From the NCBI GenBank assembly GCA_900557435.1, contig USSH01000174.1, positions 1 through 5,796 of the forward strand: 5,796 nt of DNA, read 5' to 3'. Below, in pieces: positions 5,761 to 5,796 of the stretch (position 1 is its first letter; every line of letters begins with the position of its first letter). The notes beneath the pieces were generated by a model that was not told where the DNA came from, did not search any database, and saw nothing but the letters and a program-made list of their open reading frames with translations. The translations under genes and the position numbers were made by a program. The DNA is from an uncultured Coprococcus sp. (GTDB lineage Bacteria > Bacillota > Clostridia > Lachnospirales > Lachnospiraceae).

Positions 5761-5796
5761 TTATCTATTACTTGAAAACTTTTTATGTTTTAATTG
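5758..5796. other. Unexplained AT-rich sequence abutting truncated pfkA
   Basis: These 39 bases do not encode the expected phosphofructokinase sequence in any minus-strand frame. In the pfkA frame they read a short open stretch ending in KHKKFSSNR and then TAA (5763-5761). Composition is far richer in A and T than the adjacent gene, including AAAAC (5775-5779) and GTTTT (5787-5791) as a small inverted repeat. It may be the end of an inserted element or an assembly artefact; too little is visible to decide. Confidence 0.5.

Noticed and set aside
5758..5796. The AT-rich tail as a CRISPR repeat or a group II intron 3' end.
   Set aside because: Only one copy is visible with no spacer structure, and there is no domain V-like hairpin before the junction. 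Neither can be supported from 39 bases.

Overview
The window reads as low-GC chromosomal DNA of an anaerobic Clostridia member, most likely Lachnospiraceae. I infer this from strong AGGAGG-type ribosome sites, short intrinsic terminators, a clostridial 2[4Fe-4S] ferredoxin, a DUF1858 redox-disulfide protein, a clostridial-type phosphofructokinase tail, and two proteins that resemble uncharacterised Lachnospiraceae families. No tRNA, rRNA, CRISPR array or complete mobile element is visible.

Layout from left to right. (1) Positions 1-154 hold the 3' end of a plus-strand gene I cannot identify. It meets a minus-strand operon at a bidirectional terminator (178-218). (2) The minus-strand operon, read right to left, is a 70-aa DUF1858 protein (1294-1082) followed by a CpsB/YwqE-like PHP-fold protein (1030-263) that has lost five of the nine expected metal ligands. 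It starts from a near-consensus sigma-A promoter at 1336-1364. (3) Divergently, a 56-aa ferredoxin gene (1530-1700) has its own promoter, a long 3'-UTR hairpin and a terminator at 1792-1826, which probably also ends the next minus-strand operon. (4) On the minus strand, a 177-aa protein with a basic tail (5195-4662) precedes a 911-aa membrane-anchored surface protein (4625-1890). The latter has beta-propeller-like sequence and a C39-peptidase-like C-terminal domain whose catalytic residues look lost. (5) At the right edge is the C-terminal 161 codons of 6-phosphofructokinase (5760-5275). Its similarity stops abruptly near 5758, with an in-frame stop codon just upstream and AT-rich unrelated sequence to the window end.

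Two themes deserve attention. First, two separate proteins keep an enzyme fold but appear to have lost their catalytic residues: the PHP phosphatase-like protein and the C39-like domain. Both may act as binding or regulatory proteins. Second, the 177-aa/911-aa unit has a 53-nt dyad in its leader. In the minus-strand RNA this folds so that the ribosome-binding site is paired, and a plausible promoter lies just upstream, so a translational switch is possible. The surface-protein operon is the best candidate here for an undescribed system, but its function cannot be read from sequence alone.
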